Positions 8,373 to 17,530 of a stretch of 64,000 nt of DNA are shown here, in pieces (positions within the stretch are counted from its first letter, which is position 1; each line of letters opens with the position of its first letter). This DNA is from Tolypothrix sp. FACHB-123 (GTDB lineage Bacteria > Cyanobacteriota > Cyanobacteriia > Cyanobacteriales > Nostocaceae). The DNA is taken from assembly GCF_014697075.1 (NCBI RefSeq), contig NZ_JACJRE010000030.1, positions 38,596-102,595 on the forward strand. Reading direction: 5' to 3'. The notes beneath the pieces were generated by a model that saw only the letters and a program-made list of their open reading frames with translations, was not told the origin of the DNA and did no database searches. A program made the translations under genes and the position numbers.

Positions 8373-9245
8373 ATGATTAATGCTCAACTCGCTGCTCAAT
8401 CCCATCCTAGTCAGCAAACAATTGTCAAAATTTCCGAAACAGTCAGCTTTGGTGGTGAAGAGGTAGTTATTATTGGCGGCCCTTGTACGGTAGAAAGTTT
8501 AGAGCAAATGAAAACTGTAGCCCAAAGGTTAGCACATGCACCTGTACAAGCCTTGCGTGGTGGGGTTTACAAACCGCGCACATCTCCTTACGCTTTCCAA
8601 GGCATGGGAGAAGAAGGTTTAGAAATTCTGGCAGATGTGCGATCGCGCTACAATATACCAGTAGTTACTGAAGTTATGTCAATAGCTCAAATTGATATAG
8701 TTGCCGCCCACGCTGATATGTTGCAAATCGGTAGCCGCAATATGCAAAACTTCGACTTACTCAAAGCTTTAGGACAAGTGAATAAGCCAATCTTACTCAA
8801 GCGCGGACTAGCGGCGACAATTGAAGAGTTCGTTATGGCAGCAGAATATATTTTGAGCCACGGCAATCCCCATGTGATACTCTGCGAGAGAGGTATTCGC
8901 AGCTTTGACAATTACACTCGCAACGTCCTGGATTTAGGCGCAGTAGCAGCTCTCAAACAAATTACTCATTTACCGGTAATTGTAGATCCATCTCATGCGG
9001 TTGGTAAGCGGGAATTAGTTGCACCTATGGCTAAGGCTGCGATTGCTTGTGGTGCGGATGGATTAATTATCGAGTGTCACCCAGAACCAGAACAATCTGT
9101 TTCCGATGCCCGTCAAGCCCTATCTTTAGAAGATATGGTGAATTTGGTTGCTAGTTTAAAGCCGATAGCTACAGCCGTTGGGCGCAATATATCCGAAACC
9201 ATCGGGGTGGGTTTAGAATCTGCCCCGATTTTTTGTGCTGCTTAA
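8373..9245 (+). CDS. aroF: 3-deoxy-7-phosphoheptulonate (DAHP) synthase, class I-beta
   Basis: First enzyme of the shikimate pathway: phosphoenolpyruvate plus erythrose 4-phosphate to DAHP. The 290-residue barrel contains GGPCTVES near residue 36, LRGGVYKPRTSPYAFQG (about 61-77), QIGSRNMQNFDLLK, LLKRGLAATIEEF, CERGIRSFDNYTRN, VDPSHAVGKRELV and DGLIIECHPEPEQS, all typical of the I-beta class. It has no ACT or chorismate mutase domain, so allosteric feedback domains are missing. This fits with control at transcription by the two attenuators ahead of it. The start at 8373 is supported by AAGGAG 10 bases upstream. It stands alone, with no other shikimate gene nearby. Identification is firm. Confidence 0.96.
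   Translation: MINAQLAAQSHPSQQTIVKISETVSFGGEEVVIIGGPCTVESLEQMKTVAQRLAHAPVQALRGGVYKPRTSPYAFQGMGEEGLEILADVRSRYNIPVVTEVMSIAQIDIVAAHADMLQIGSRNMQNFDLLKALGQVNKPILLKRGLAATIEEFVMAAEYILSHGNPHVILCERGIRSFDNYTRNVLDLGAVAALKQITHLPVIVDPSHAVGKRELVAPMAKAAIACGADGLIIECHPEPEQSVSDARQALSLEDMVNLVASLKPIATAVGRNISETIGVGLESAPIFCAA
9201..9234 (+). terminator. Terminator-like hairpin inside the 3' end of aroF
   Basis: ATCGGGG (9201-9207) and CCCCGAT (9223-9229) form a 7-bp stem with a 15-base loop, followed by a run of T (9229-9234). It lies within the last 15 codons of aroF, so the terminator appears to be encoded in the gene itself. Confidence 0.55.
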
Positions 9246-10042
9246 AACTATCCTTCAGGGTGATGTTTTCGGTATAAATTTAGAGATAGGCTGGAACAAT
9301 CTAATTGGCGATCGCGTCTCTAGATTATAAAGTCAACAAATTTGCCAACACGCCCTGATTTTTTACCATTCGAGATCGAAGCATTGTAGTTAGTTGTTGC
9401 CCTAGTACCGCATAAACGAGAGTCACACATAGGCACAACAAATCAAAGATATATTGCCGCAAATAATTAAATATTATCTTTTAATTTTTAATTTCTTAGT
9501 CGTTGCGATCGCCTCTCTCTAAAATCTGGATACACATAAATTTCCTGCTCTCTTTGTTCTCGCTTCATCGATCGTCTTTGGTCTATTTTGCAGAATTGGT
9601 AGAAGTCTCTTCAAAATTGTTAATCAAGTATCAATAAATAAATTTAAGTTCAACAAATTCTTAGATAAGTAGTTAAACATAATGTCATTGCGAATGGAGC
9701 GTTCGCGTAGCGTCCCGAAGGGTAGCAATCGCAGGGGTTGGGATTGCTACCCTTCGCTCGCAATGACTGTAATTAATTTTGTGCGGTTACTTATGGGCTT
9801 TTAACTACCGTCAGCTTTTTGCTTTTGCTAGTTACTTAAGTCCTAGCTATGTTATGTAATCATCTAGACTCACTATTACCATTGAGAGAATTATATTTGT
9901 CATCTATCTATTAGATGATTTTTTTATTTTTGGCAATAAAATTTACAGCAACCAGTTTATCAAGTAAGTAGGTATACTTCTAAAACCCTCGAAAATATTG
10001 AAGATTTTACTACTTTAAATAAAGTTAATAGTTAAATGTGTT
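9246..10042. other. Gene-free stretch upstream of the PEP-CTERM pair
   Basis: No supported coding frame in about 800 bases before the conserved upstream region of the first PEP-CTERM gene. It contains the palindromic repeat at 9684-9767 listed separately; otherwise AT-rich, with nothing recognised. Confidence 0.5.
9684..9767. repeat. Palindromic interspersed repeat
   Basis: Ends GTCATTGCGA and TCGCAATGAC are inverted copies. Inside, GGGTAGCAATC and GATTGCTACCC also pair. It carries the GCGTTCGCGTAGCGTC core that recurs, in variants, near 33190 and 54980 in this window. Confidence 0.7.
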
Positions 10043-10056
10043 GTTTTCATGAAAAC
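10043..10056. promoter_or_regulatory. 14-bp palindrome upstream of PEP-CTERM gene 1
   Basis: GTTTTCATGAAAAC, a perfect palindrome 211 bases before the ATG and 32 bases after the start of a conserved TACTTTAAATAAAGTTAATA block. The same palindrome with the same spacing precedes the second copy. Confidence 0.5.
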
Positions 10057-10253
10057 TTTACGTTTTTCCGAATTATTACTTAGATAATAAAGATATACGT
10101 TCAACAATTGCGTAAAGCCTTCCCTGTAATTGCTGATTAAAGCAACTACAATTTAGGCGATTGGCATTTACCCACTCGAACATAAATTACTGTTCGTGGA
10201 TTGAGAAAAGTTTGTAGGACAGACTAAACCAATAATTTTCACAGGAGAAAATC

Positions 10254-10886
10254 ATGAATTTCAAAACATTAAGCATTGGAATTGCTGTAACTTGTGGCAC
10301 ATTAACTGTAGGTAGCACTTTATCGCCAGCGCAAGCAGCTTGGATTAATATTGTTGGCAGTGCCCAATTTGAAAAGGCTAACAGTAATGCTCCAGCATCA
10401 GATAAAATCACTTTCACTAGTAGTACAGTTGAAAGTTTTAAAGGTTCTCTGTTTTCTGCATTAGCAGTGGATTCAACAGTTGAAGTAGCACCTATCAACT
10501 TAGCAGCAATTGCAGCAACTCCTTCCCCAAACGATTACACAGGAACTTCAAGCAATCCCTTCATTAAATTTACCAACGATCCAGATCTGAAGTTTCTCAT
10601 CAATAACCCCTTTAATGTTACTAGAGCCAGAACCACAATTGACAACTTTACTAGTACATCCGCTCTATTCAATTTCACAGGAGCATTTTACAAAAATGGT
10701 ACATACCTGAGTGAAGGAATTTTGACTGCTAATACAGTTAACAAACTTCCAGGTAGTTATTCTCTGACTATCAAGACTGTTCCCGAACCTTTAACCATCT
10801 TAGGCTCTATCACAGCTTTAGGAATGGGAGCTGCTTTAAGGAAGAAACAAGCTCAAAAGCACGCTAACGAAAAGGTTACAGCCTAA
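10254..10886 (+). CDS. PEP-CTERM sorting-domain protein 1
   Basis: A 210-residue exported protein. Residues 1-28 form a signal peptide (TLSIGIAVTCGTLTVGS, ending at AQAA). The C-terminus is VPEPLTILGSITALGMG followed by the basic tail RKKQAQK: the PEP motif, hydrophobic helix and positive cluster recognised by exosortase-type sorting enzymes. The middle (about 30-180) is a beta-rich region without a named domain. It has a close paralogue 1.1 kb downstream. The start has an AGGAG site eight bases upstream. The likely role is an envelope or extracellular matrix protein. No exosortase gene is in the window. Confidence 0.88.
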   Translation: MNFKTLSIGIAVTCGTLTVGSTLSPAQAAWINIVGSAQFEKANSNAPASDKITFTSSTVESFKGSLFSALAVDSTVEVAPINLAAIAATPSPNDYTGTSSNPFIKFTNDPDLKFLINNPFNVTRARTTIDNFTSTSALFNFTGAFYKNGTYLSEGILTANTVNKLPGSYSLTIKTVPEPLTILGSITALGMGAALRKKQAQKHANEKVTA

Positions 10887-11749
10887 TTACCTTCTTGAAT
10901 AACTCTAATGTGGAGTAATTTAATTTAGTCAAGCATCGAGAATGTTGTTTATGTGGTTTATCTTAGTTGCATCTTACCAATTATCTACCTATAGGGAGAA
11001 CCTCATTTCTCCGGATTTCGCAAGTTTGTAGTTCGAGCATATCTATCTAAATTGGTCACCAATTGGCAAAATTTAGCAATTAGCAGTTGATGCAGTTTTA
11101 TAGAGTTACAGGGTGTTTTTTTTCAAAACTTGATTAGGTTAATTAAGGATTAATTAATCTCTCATACTTGCAAAATGCCTCTATTAGTAACTGTGCTAGA
11201 AATCAACACAAAATGGTAGCTTAATTAATAAAAATCCAGACTATGAGTTTTTAATCAGATATTTATCGTTAAAACTTTTTAGGGTGCGTTTACCTCAGAG
11301 TAACGCACCCTAATTTTTACTTGCTTCGCTTGTCTCCCATCCTGGATTGATTAAATAATATCCAAGTTCGCCAAGTTTGTTTTTAATTCTTATAAATCAA
11401 CCTTCACGGTAAATGTCTGCGATCAAGAAATTTTTTGCTGTGTATTTTTATACCGAGTAGTTACCCTCGCCTATTTTTATTCAGCAGGATAATTTTTTAC
11501 CAAAGCTAATTCCATGAACTATGTAATCTTGATAACCTTAGTTTTTATATACGTAGGATTTGCGTAAGCCTTAACTATACTATACAGTAGTTGAAATTCA
11601 GACTTGTCATCATCAATTAGCTGATTATTATTATTTTTTGAGATTAAATACAAGGTTAAAATTTTCTTAAAAAATTCAGTAAAAGTCCCAAAAACTGCAT
11701 TATATGGGGATTGACACTACTTTAAATAAAGTTAATACTTTAATATCTT
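10887..11749. other. Gene-free stretch between the duplicated PEP-CTERM genes
   Basis: Non-coding. The first part (to 11311) matches the DNA downstream of the second copy, including a shared stretch 'tatagagttacagggtgt' and the hairpin at 11281. The second part (from 11718) matches the DNA upstream of the first copy. This marks a whole-locus tandem duplication. Confidence 0.6.
11281..11311. terminator. Hairpin after PEP-CTERM locus copy 1
   Basis: AGGGTGCGTT (11281-11290) and AACGCACCCT (11302-11311) form a 10-bp stem followed by TAATTTTTA. The same hairpin closes copy 2 at 13141-13171. Confidence 0.6.
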
Positions 11750-11763
11750 GTTTTCATGAAAAC
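11750..11763. promoter_or_regulatory. 14-bp palindrome upstream of PEP-CTERM gene 2
   Basis: GTTTTCATGAAAAC again, 210 bases before the chosen ATG of the second gene and 32 bases after the conserved TACTTTAAATAAAG block, as in copy 1. Confidence 0.5.
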
Positions 11764-11959
11764 TTCATGAATTTCCAGAAGCAATACTGAATAATGATGA
11801 TATATCTGCAACATACAGGTAAATTTAACCCTGTAATCACTGGTAAAAAAGTCTACAATAATGGGGATAAAGGTTTACCAACTCAATCAGAACTTAATGT
11901 TTGCCCATTGAGGAAGGTTTGCAGATTATACCAACTAAATGTTTTCCAAGGAGAAAATA

Positions 11960-12622
11960 ATGAGTTTTAAAACAATAAGTATGGGTGTCGCCTTAACTTG
12001 TGGCACCCTAGCTGTAGGTAGTAGCTTGGGTGTTTCACCTGCTCAAGCAGCCTTTGTAAATTTTACAGGAACTGCCAACTTTACCAATGGAAACAGTAAT
12101 ACTCCATCTTCAGACAAAATCACTTTTACCAATAGCAAAGTTGAAAGTGCTGGAGGTTCTCTATTTGCTGGGTTAGTCAATACTGGTGTTACGGTAGCTG
12201 CTGTCGAACTCACCAATCGTACCAACGTAGTCAACGGAGGATCGTATTACTCAGCCAATTATAAAGGGAAGACGACAAATCCCTTTGTTGAATTTCTGAG
12301 CAATCCATCTTTGAAATTTATCATAGATGAAGATTTCACTGTTACTAGAATTAGAACACCTGCCAATTCTACTCTTGGTACTCTTGCTTCTACCGCTGCT
12401 TTCTTTAACTTCAAAGGAGCATTTTTTAACGGGAATACATATCTAAGTAGTGGGATTTTGACTGCCAATAAAATTCAAGGTACTCCAGGCAGTTACTCCT
12501 TGACTATCGCCACTGTACCCGAACCTTTAACCATCTTAGGCTCGATAACAGCCTTAGGAATGGGAGTAGCTTTGAAGAAGAAACAAGTCCAAAACCTAGC
12601 CAAAAAAAAGGTTACAGCCTAA
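11960..12622 (+). CDS. PEP-CTERM sorting-domain protein 2 (tandem paralogue)
   Basis: Paralogue of the gene at 10254: the same signal peptide (TISMGVALTCGTLAVGSS, ending PAQAA), the same SNTPSSDKITFTNS segment, the same FNFKGAFFNGNTYLSSGILTAN block and the same VPEPLTILGSITALGMG C-terminus with a basic tail. An upstream in-frame ATG at 11939 exists, but AAGGAG is placed just before the ATG at 11960, which also matches the start of the first copy, so 11960 is preferred. About 220 residues; a short insert around residues 75-90 (NVVNGGSYYS) distinguishes it from copy 1. Probably an exported surface protein. Confidence 0.88.
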   Translation: MSFKTISMGVALTCGTLAVGSSLGVSPAQAAFVNFTGTANFTNGNSNTPSSDKITFTNSKVESAGGSLFAGLVNTGVTVAAVELTNRTNVVNGGSYYSANYKGKTTNPFVEFLSNPSLKFIIDEDFTVTRIRTPANSTLGTLASTAAFFNFKGAFFNGNTYLSSGILTANKIQGTPGSYSLTIATVPEPLTILGSITALGMGVALKKKQVQNLAKKKVTA

Positions 12623-13034
12623 ATTAACAAATTCAATAACTCTAAGAGGGAGTAATTGAATTTGGTAAAGTACTGAAACGAAACTGTTGTTGTTTATATG
12701 GATTATTCCTGTTGCATCTAACCATTTATCTACCGAAAAAAAGAACATTTCTGCTTGAGACTTCATCAGTTTTTAGCTCAAGCTTATCCATCTCAACTTG
12801 TCATCAATTTACACAAGACATTAATCAGCAGTTGATTCAATTTTTTATAGAGTTACAGGGTGTATTTTCTCAGATATTTATTAGCTCAAATCAGGATTAA
12901 TTTAACCTCCAATACTTGAAAAATACCTCTGTTAGTAACCGTGCTAGTTATAAAAATAAAATATAATTATTTAATTAGTAAAAAATTAAAATCTATAATT
13001 TTTAAATCAGACATTTATCTTCAAAAATCCTTAG

Positions 13035-13138
13035 TGGATCGACACGCCTAAAGTTGTGCATTAAGAATAAAGCAGAAAGTATTGATTTATCTCACTTTTC
13101 ACAAAAATCTATTGCATCATTTTAGCTGTGTCGATCCA
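13035..13138. mobile_element. 104-bp inverted-repeat element (MITE-like) with TTAG target duplication
   Basis: Perfect 11-bp terminal repeats TGGATCGACAC/GTGTCGATCCA, with similarity extending to about 25 bases. Flanked by TTAG at 13031-13034 and 13139-13142. The homologous copy-1 DNA at about 11270-11290 has a single TTTTTAGGGTGCG with no insert, i.e. an empty site. No coding capacity. Confidence 0.85.
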
Positions 13139-13140
13139 TT

Positions 13141-13171
13141 AGGGTGCGTTAGCCTCAGAGTAACGCACCCT
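13141..13171. terminator. Hairpin after PEP-CTERM locus copy 2
   Basis: AGGGTGCGTTA and TAACGCACCCT form an 11-bp stem followed by CAATTTTTA. It may also serve the convergent glycosyltransferase gene that ends at 13209. Confidence 0.6.
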
Positions 13172-13208
13172 CAATTTTTACTTCATCAAGAACTTTAGCT
13201 AATAATTG

Positions 13209-14414
13209 CTATCTACAACAGACTTGTTCATAGTGTTGACCTGCAATATTCCAAGTAAATTCTGTTTCTATCAATTCTCTAGCATGAGAAGACAACTCAT
13301 GTCTTAGTTGTGGATGAGCGAATAATTGACTAATAGCAGTAACATACTCTGCTGGTGTATTTGCCCTGAGCGCTCTTAGTGGTGTATTATTACCGTCTAC
13401 GGCTAGCCCTTCTAAACCGCGATCGCTTGCTACTATCGGTACACCAGCGGCCATTGCTTCGAGAGTTTTATTTTTAATGCCAAAACCCGTCCGCATTGGT
13501 ATAATACAGACAGTAGATTTGTGTAAATACTCTACCATTGAAGGCACGCGCCCAGTCACAGTCACTCCTGGTTGTTTAGTTAACGCTAAGACCTCTGGTA
13601 CAGGATTAGCGCCAACAATCTCAAAAGTTGTATCAGGATAATTTTCCTGTATTTTTGGTAAGACTTTTTGACTAAAGAAGGAGACTGCATCGATATTTGC
13701 CAAAATATCCATTGCACCGATAAAAATTAAGCGATGTCCGCCTGGATCTTTGCTTCTATAAGGAAATGTAACCAAATCCACACCATTAGGAATTACTTTA
13801 ATTTCCGTATTCGGATTAGATATTGGTAATTGTAGTTTATCTTCTTGTGTTGTTACTACAACAGCAGAAAATTTAGAACAGTAGTTTTGCTCATAACGAC
13901 GTAAAAGTGGTAAATTAATCCGATCTCGCAATCTATATTTGGAAGTATTAGTTAGCAGTTGGTTCAGACAAGTACCATAGACTGAACTATGAATATCAAC
14001 TACAGTTCTGAGGTGTTGTTGGAACTCAGGACGGACATAAATCTCATTCACGCTATGTTCGCAGGTAATTACATCATATTTTCCCGCTTGTACAACATTA
14101 TCAATCCATGCTTGCATATCAGGAGAATAGTGGTTGAGTACACTTGGCGGTGTCCCCTGTTGTAAAAATGCACTGAAGCGCTGAATTTTCTGGAATATTC
14201 CTGTGGATGGTTCTGGGGGACGTGCAAAAATTACGAGACGATCTACACAATCCTCTAATTCTGCTATTTCTGCATCTGTAACAGTGCGACCGCGTTGAGT
14301 TACTAAAGTAATATTATGGCGTTTACGGAGATATTTGAGTAAATTGAATGTCCTGATTTGCGTTCCTCCCGTTGGTGGATAGGGAAACGTGCATGATATC
14401 ATGAGAATATTCAT
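13209..14414 (-). CDS. Glycosyltransferase, group 1 (GT4-like)
   Basis: A 401-residue GT-B fold enzyme that transfers a sugar from an activated donor, probably to a surface glycan. The N-terminal half begins MNILMISCTFPYPPTGGTQIRTFNLLKYL, with the Gly-rich acceptor-side loop; the C-terminal half has VIPNGVDLVTFP, LIFIGAMDILANIDAVSFF and GFGIKNKTLEAMAAGVPIVASDRGLEGL, which contains the glutamate typical of donor binding. No transmembrane segment is evident. It stands alone, so donor and acceptor cannot be named. The start at 14414 agrees with the family N-terminus. Confidence 0.9.
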   Translation of the reverse strand: MNILMISCTFPYPPTGGTQIRTFNLLKYLRKRHNITLVTQRGRTVTDAEIAELEDCVDRLVIFARPPEPSTGIFQKIQRFSAFLQQGTPPSVLNHYSPDMQAWIDNVVQAGKYDVITCEHSVNEIYVRPEFQQHLRTVVDIHSSVYGTCLNQLLTNTSKYRLRDRINLPLLRRYEQNYCSKFSAVVVTTQEDKLQLPISNPNTEIKVIPNGVDLVTFPYRSKDPGGHRLIFIGAMDILANIDAVSFFSQKVLPKIQENYPDTTFEIVGANPVPEVLALTKQPGVTVTGRVPSMVEYLHKSTVCIIPMRTGFGIKNKTLEAMAAGVPIVASDRGLEGLAVDGNNTPLRALRANTPAEYVTAISQLFAHPQLRHELSSHARELIETEFTWNIAGQHYEQVCCR

Positions 14415-14906
14415 AAAATATATCTCTGTAATAATACTTTTAATAAAGTGATATATATACCTTGACTTTGAGATTGTTGATTGTCAAGGATGGGTGATGG
14501 GTTAACGCAGTATTATTTTTACCCCAATCTGCTTAACTCGAACTCAGGTTATCGTAATATACCTGACAAATATTTATGTAAAAGTGCTATTTAAGATGAG
14601 ATTCAAACTGATATTTATCAAGCCAATACGCTTCAGTTAAGGATAAATTGTAGTTTGGGTTGAATGGAGTAAAACCCAATAAAACCCCGACAATGTTGCG
14701 TTTCGTTCCTCAACCCAAACTGCGGTAACTAATTAACCAATTTAAAGAATTTTGGCGACACATCCATATATTCTAGAGCGCACAACATGTTGTGCTATTA
14801 GCAATCTGTTGCATTCTTATTGCAAATTGACATAAGTTTTTTACCCAAAATTTCGCACTATTCTGGAGATACTTTATAAGCTAGGGATTACCCAGCCTAT
14901 ATTTTG
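14415..14906. other. Gene-free stretch with inverted repeat
   Basis: No coding frame. At about 14653-14728 the words TAGTTTGGGTTGA and TCAACCCAAACTGCGG are inverted copies around 'gcgtttcgttcc', a class of interspersed repeat common in Nostoc-type genomes. Confidence 0.5.
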
Positions 14907-16736
14907 CTAGAAGTTTTCAAAATTTGCGATCGCAGTTTTTAATTTATCTAAAACCTCATCAACTGCAACTGCGCCTAATTCCCCAGAAGCGCGGGTACGG
15001 ATGCTTAAGGTGTTGGTTTCCACTTCCTTAGCTCCCACCACAGCCATCACGGGTATTTTATCTTTTTCGGCATTGCGGATCAATTTACCCAAGCGATCGC
15101 CACTGAGATCGACTTCGGCACGGATTCCTAAAGCTTGCATCTTGGCAACTACATCTTTTGTAAAATCAATTTGTGCTTCCCCTACAGGTAGCAATCTCAC
15201 TTGTACTGGCGCTAACCACAAGGGGAAATCACCTGCATACTCTTCAATTAAAATCCCTATCAACCGTTCTAAGGAACCAAAAGGCGCACGGTGAATCATC
15301 ACCGGACGTTTACGAGAACCATCTTCCGCAACGTATTCTAAATCAAAGCGTTCTGGCAAATTATAATCTACTTGCACAGTTCCTAATTGCCATTCTCTTT
15401 CTAACGCATCTTTAAAGATAAAGTCGAGTTTCGGCCCGTAAAAAGCTGCTTCGCCAATACCTTCAAAATGTTCCATCCCCAATTGTTCTACAGCGCGGCG
15501 AATTGCACCTTCAGCCTTATCCCAAACTTCATCACCACCAATATACTTATCACTCGCCGGATCGCGAAAACTCAGTCTCGCTTTAAAATTCTTCAGTTGC
15601 AGTTTATTGAACACTGACAAAATTAAATCCACCACACTAAGGAATTCATTGTCTAGCTGTTCAGGGGTGACAAACAAATGAGAATCATCCACAGTAAAAC
15701 CGCGTACTCTAGTTAAACCACCCAATTCTCCTGATTGTTCGTAGCGGTAAACAGTCCCAAATTCAGCCAACCGCATTGGTAGTTCCCGATAGGAACGCAA
15801 CTCGCTCTTATATATTTGAATATGAAACGGACAATTCATCGGCTTCATTACAAAGCCTTGTTCTAAAGCCGCAGCTTCTGCATCATCCGCCATTAGGGGG
15901 AACATATCTTCTTTATACTTCTGCCAATGTCCAGAAGTTTTAAATAAATCCACCCTGGCAATATGAGGGGTGACTACAGGTAAATAACCGCGTTTTAGCT
16001 GTTCCTGTTTCAAAAAATCTTCTAACATACTCCGCAATAAAGTACCTTTGGGAGTCCACAAAGGTAAACCAGGCCCCACGAGGTCGGAAAATATAAATAA
16101 TCCCAGTTCCTTACCAAGTTTGCGGTGATCTCGGCGCTGTGCTTCTTCTTTACGGCGTTTGTACTCAGCCAATTGTTCAGGAGTTTCCCAAGCGGTAGCG
16201 TAAATCCGTTGTAATTGGGCTTTAGTTTCATCACCCCGCCAATAAGCACCCGCTACGCTTTCTAATTCAACTGCTTTAGGGTTAATTTCGCTGGTATTTT
16301 CTAAATGCGGCCCCGCGCACAAATCCCACCATTCATTTCCTAGGTGGTAAATAGTAATTGGTTCTTCTTTAATATCTGCGAGAATTTCTAACTTATAAGG
16401 TTCTTTAATTTCTTCAATCCGCCGTTTGGCTTCTTCTCGGCTGACTTCTTCGCGAATAACTGGTAATTTTCGATTAATAATTTTCACCATCTCTTTTTGG
16501 ATGGCTTTTAAATCCTTATCGCTAAACGGTTCTGGATTGTCAAAATCATAATAAAAGCCGTTATCAATCCAGGGGCCAATTGTGACTTGCGCCTTGGGAA
16601 ACAGCTTTTGTACAGCCATAGCCATCACATGGGAAGCAGTGTGGCGAATTTTTTTTAAATTTTCCGATTCGCTGCTACGGGGTAAATACATTTTTGTAGG
16701 TTGTTCTAATTGATTAAGAGCTTGATTAGGCGACAT
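14907..16736 (-). CDS. thrS: Threonyl-tRNA synthetase (without TGS domain)
   Basis: Charges tRNA-Thr in the cytoplasm. 609 residues. The editing domain starts at about residue 33 with HTASHVMAMAV and ends with CAGPH; the class II catalytic core has motif 2-like FGTVYRYEQSGELGGLTRVRGFTVDDSHLF, the zinc ligands Cys in MNCPFH, His in DDSH and His in MIHRAPFGS, and a C-terminal anticodon domain. The roughly 60-residue TGS domain at the N-terminus of the E. coli enzyme is absent: only about 30 residues precede the editing domain. Cyanobacteria can carry two ThrRS types, one induced by zinc shortage; no Zur-like box was seen upstream here. A later ATG (MYLPRSS, residue 16) is a possible start. Confidence 0.96.
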   Translation of the reverse strand: MSPNQALNQLEQPTKMYLPRSSESENLKKIRHTASHVMAMAVQKLFPKAQVTIGPWIDNGFYYDFDNPEPFSDKDLKAIQKEMVKIINRKLPVIREEVSREEAKRRIEEIKEPYKLEILADIKEEPITIYHLGNEWWDLCAGPHLENTSEINPKAVELESVAGAYWRGDETKAQLQRIYATAWETPEQLAEYKRRKEEAQRRDHRKLGKELGLFIFSDLVGPGLPLWTPKGTLLRSMLEDFLKQEQLKRGYLPVVTPHIARVDLFKTSGHWQKYKEDMFPLMADDAEAAALEQGFVMKPMNCPFHIQIYKSELRSYRELPMRLAEFGTVYRYEQSGELGGLTRVRGFTVDDSHLFVTPEQLDNEFLSVVDLILSVFNKLQLKNFKARLSFRDPASDKYIGGDEVWDKAEGAIRRAVEQLGMEHFEGIGEAAFYGPKLDFIFKDALEREWQLGTVQVDYNLPERFDLEYVAEDGSRKRPVMIHRAPFGSLERLIGILIEEYAGDFPLWLAPVQVRLLPVGEAQIDFTKDVVAKMQALGIRAEVDLSGDRLGKLIRNAEKDKIPVMAVVGAKEVETNTLSIRTRASGELGAVAVDEVLDKLKTAIANFENF

Positions 16737-16991
16737 CGGCTGCTAAACCATTGGCGAAGTGATTGCAAAGCTGATTTTTCATTGGTGTGCTGAAAAATCT
16801 ACCCAAATATAGCATGGGCAAATATGCTATCTTAACAGGCTTTTCCCTATGCTAGATCAAGTCTTACATAACTGGGCATTGGGAATAGGGCATGGGGCAT
16901 TTGTGAGGGTTTTATGCAGGTATATAATTGGTATGAAAAATCCTCAACAAGAATTTTAGCCATACTTTAGGGGTTTAGCATAGCTCACCTA

Positions 16992-17173
16992 TGTCAACTT
17001 AACGCGAAAGGCTTATCAGGAATAGATTTTGAATTAAGTTACCTACCATCAAGATCCGCGTTACCCCACCCCAGTTTTGTCTCAAGCCAAAACATCCCTT
17101 CCCCGTAAACGGGGAAGAGAAAAAGGAGAGGGGTGAAAAGATTGTGAGGTAAGCATTTGAGCTTAATTTGACA
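16992..17173. mobile_element. 182-bp inverted-repeat element, copy A
   Basis: Ends TGTCAACTTAACG (16992) and GCTTAATTTGACA (17161-17173) are imperfect inverted repeats. The interior is different from copy B at 26533 but both carry a CCCCTTCC/GGAAGAGAAAAAGGAGAGGGG-type palindrome and both are exactly 182 bases. No convincing gene; an 80-codon frame across its end is not credible. Confidence 0.6.
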
Positions 17174-17258
17174 CCAATAAAACCCCTAAAATCGATTTGG
17201 CTCAAATAAATCCATAATCCATAATTTGTAATTAATTTCATAGCTACAAATTATGGAT

Positions 17259-17387
17259 TAAGGGACTTCCAAGTAAAAAAATATTCCATTGCTATTGTTC
17301 ACTGTTGACGGTTGACTGTTAACTGTGAACCGTCAACTGTCAACAGTCAACGTTTAACGGAATAATTTATTTTTTGGAGTTCCCTTA
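17259..17387. repeat. Palindromic element with heptamer core
   Basis: TAAGGGACTTCCAAGT at the left and GGAGTTCCCTTA at the right are imperfect inverted copies, extended by TATTCC/GGAATA. The centre is built from TTGAC-type heptamers on both strands (GTTGACGGTTGACTG, CAACTGTCAACAGTCAACG), so the whole 129 bp can fold back on itself. Confidence 0.65.
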
Positions 17388-17530
17388 CAAATTAAGGTAA
17401 ATTCAAAGGTATAAAACCCCTAAGTCTACAGCTAGTCCCTTTTCAAGTAGGTATTTAACTACTGCGACTGAAAATGTCTTTAATTGTGAATACTTGGACA
17501 ACCTCAGTAAAAGTTTTGATTTTTAAATTG

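Larger units (their letters stand above)
12623..13208. other. Gene-free 3' part of the second PEP-CTERM copy
   Basis: Non-coding stretch homologous to the DNA after copy 1. A 62-codon frame at 12712 is not preserved in the copy-1 counterpart, so it is not counted as a gene. The stretch contains a 104-bp inserted element and a hairpin, listed separately. Confidence 0.55.

Noticed and set aside
8235-8417. 60-codon minus-strand frame across the aroF leader
   Set aside because: It is the complement of leader peptide 2, the second attenuator and the start of aroF; the plus-strand reading explains every feature of this DNA.
12712-12900. 62-codon frame after PEP-CTERM gene 2
   Set aside because: The homologous DNA after copy 1 does not keep the frame, and there is no ribosome site or domain.
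16999-17241. 80-codon minus-strand frame
   Set aside because: It lies mostly in an inverted-repeat element with no conserved motif and odd composition.
17290-17352. Repeated TTGAC-like units as a possible CRISPR array
   Set aside because: Units are about seven bases, occur in both orientations and have no spacers of constant length.
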